Shown one piece after another: positions 63,079 through 64,000 of a stretch of DNA of 64,000 nt (positions are counted from its first letter, which is position 1; each line of letters starts with the position of its first letter). This DNA comes from Aquipseudomonas alcaligenes_A (GTDB taxonomy: Bacteria; Pseudomonadota; Gammaproteobacteria; Pseudomonadales; Pseudomonadaceae), in NCBI GenBank assembly GCA_048595745.1, contig CP184361.1; one strand, 5' to 3'. The notes under the pieces are model-generated. The model worked only from the letters and a program-made list of their open reading frames with translations. It was not told the origin of the DNA and did not search any database. The position numbers and the translations under genes were made by a program.

Positions 63079-64000
63079 ATGAAGCGACGCACGCTCGTAC
63101 TGGCTGGCCTGGGCGCCGGCGGACTGCTGGCGACTGCCTGGCTGCGCCCCGGTGATCGCGGCCAGCCGCATGATGCCTACTTCCAGGCGCTGAGCCAGGA
63201 GCTCAAGGCCAACGGGCCGATGCGCCCGGTACTGCTGATCGACCTCGACCGCCTCGACCACAACATCGAGGTGGTGCGCCAGTTCCTCGCCCGCAGTGGC
63301 AAGCAGCTGCGCTTGGTGGAGAAGTCCCTGCCGGCGCCCGGCCTGCTGCGCTATATCGGCGAGCAGCTCGGCACCCAGCGGCTGATGTCCTTTCATCAGC
63401 CGTTTCTCAACCATGATGCGCGACTGTTCCCCGAGGCTGACATCCTGCTCGGCAAGCCGTTGCCGGTGCGCTCGGCGCAGCTGTTCTACCAGCAGCACAG
63501 CGGCCCCTTCGATCCGGCCAAACAGCTGCAGTGGCTGATCGACACGCCCGCGCGCCTGCAGCAATACCTGGCCCTGGCCCAGGGGCTGGGCACGCGGCTA
63601 CGGATCAATATCGAACTGGATGTGGGCCTGCACCGCGGTGGCGTGAGCGACACCCAGACGCTCGGGCAGCTGCTGCAGCTGATCGCCGATCATCCGCAGC
63701 AGCTGGAGTTCGCTGGTTTCATGGGTTACGACCCCTTCGTCGGCATGAACCTGCCGTCCGTGCTCGGCAGCCAGGACGCGTTGCTGGCCAAGGTCATGGC
63801 GCTGTATCAGGGCTATGTCGACTTCACCCGCCAGCGCTTCCCGGCGCTGTGGCGCGCGGGGCTGACCCTCAACACCGCCGGCAGCCCGAGCTACCGGGCG
63901 CACGAGCAGGAGCGCCTGAGCAGCGAGGTGGCCATCGGCACCGGCCTGCTCAAGCCCAGCCATTACGACCTGCCGTCGCTGGCCGAGCATGTGCCGGCTG
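63079..64000 (+). CDS. alanine racemase-like (PLP fold type III) protein with Tat-type signal, truncated by window end
   Basis: 307 codons visible from ATG 63079 (GAGG ahead); the gene continues past 64000. The N-terminus MKRRTLVLAGLGAGGLLATA has twin arginines and a hydrophobic stretch, so export or anchoring is likely. The fold-III barrel starts with VLLIDLDRLDHNIEVV near 51; K82 (VEKSLP) is the likely PLP lysine and DVGLHRGGV at 181-189 matches the conserved barrel strand of alanine racemase and D-threonine aldolase relatives. Role could be an amino-acid racemase, aldolase or dehydratase. Third gene of the cytochrome-FAD enzyme operon. Confidence 0.8.
   Translation, partial: MKRRTLVLAGLGAGGLLATAWLRPGDRGQPHDAYFQALSQELKANGPMRPVLLIDLDRLDHNIEVVRQFLARSGKQLRLVEKSLPAPGLLRYIGEQLGTQRLMSFHQPFLNHDARLFPEADILLGKPLPVRSAQLFYQQHSGPFDPAKQLQWLIDTPARLQQYLALAQGLGTRLRINIELDVGLHRGGVSDTQTLGQLLQLIADHPQQLEFAGFMGYDPFVGMNLPSVLGSQDALLAKVMALYQGYVDFTRQRFPALWRAGLTLNTAGSPSYRAHEQERLSSEVAIGTGLLKPSHYDLPSLAEHVPA

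Noticed and set aside
61645..63564. 639-codon open frame opposite the FAD oxidase and PLP genes
   Set aside because: Crosses two coding regions with clear family motifs; no start site or domain of its own.

Overview
The window comes from a GC-rich gammaproteobacterium that is almost certainly a Pseudomonas. Evidence is the 16S/23S sequence type, the gene order (M23 peptidase, tyrS, rRNA, birA, coaX, tRNA-tufB, secE-nusG, the L11 and beta operons, str, S10, spc and alpha operons, then uvrA / MFS transporter-ssb), and close protein similarity to known Pseudomonas sequences. The species cannot be fixed by reading alone; katG lying where P. aeruginosa and P. putida carry katA-bfr points away from those two.

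Layout. 1-2658: a divergent pair, a truncated M23 cell-wall peptidase (-) and tyrS (+). 2659-13981: two complete rRNA operons in direct tandem, each 16S / tRNA-Ile / tRNA-Ala / 23S / 5S, forming a 5,444-bp direct repeat with a period of 5,544 bp. The first is preceded by four promoter-like -35/-10 pairs, the second by one; each ends in a different terminator. 14189-16579: birA, coaX and a SPOR-domain protein gene in an overlapping operon. 16563-19364: tandem promoters, tRNA-Tyr/Gly/Thr, tufB, tRNA-Trp, secE, nusG. 19483-30311: rplKAJL-rpoBC. 30467-34799: rpsL, rpsG, fusA, tufA. 34952-45653: the S10 and spc ribosomal protein genes through secY and rpmJ. 45787-48657: alpha operon (rpsM, rpsK, rpsD, rpoA, rplQ). 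These blocks make the rRNAs, about half of the ribosomal proteins, the elongation factors, core RNA polymerase and the Sec translocon core. At several block boundaries a terminator hairpin is followed at once, or overlapped, by the -35 of the next promoter.

48876-56100: katG (catalase-peroxidase), then uvrA (-) divergent from an MFS transporter gene and ssb, a stress and DNA-repair neighbourhood. The uvrA/MFS gap holds what looks like a dispersed intergenic repeat. 56212-58737: a small DUF2946-like gene and a TonB-dependent receptor with all four copper ligands of OprC. 58819-61076 (-): a flavin monooxygenase and a short-chain dehydrogenase, probably co-transcribed. 61299-64000 (+): a lipoprotein cytochrome c5, a Tat-type FAD lactone/alditol oxidase-like protein and a Tat-type PLP fold-III (alanine racemase-like) protein cut by the window edge. 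This last trio looks like an envelope-located redox module of unknown substrate and is the least explained part of the window. I saw no insertion sequence, prophage or CRISPR array.
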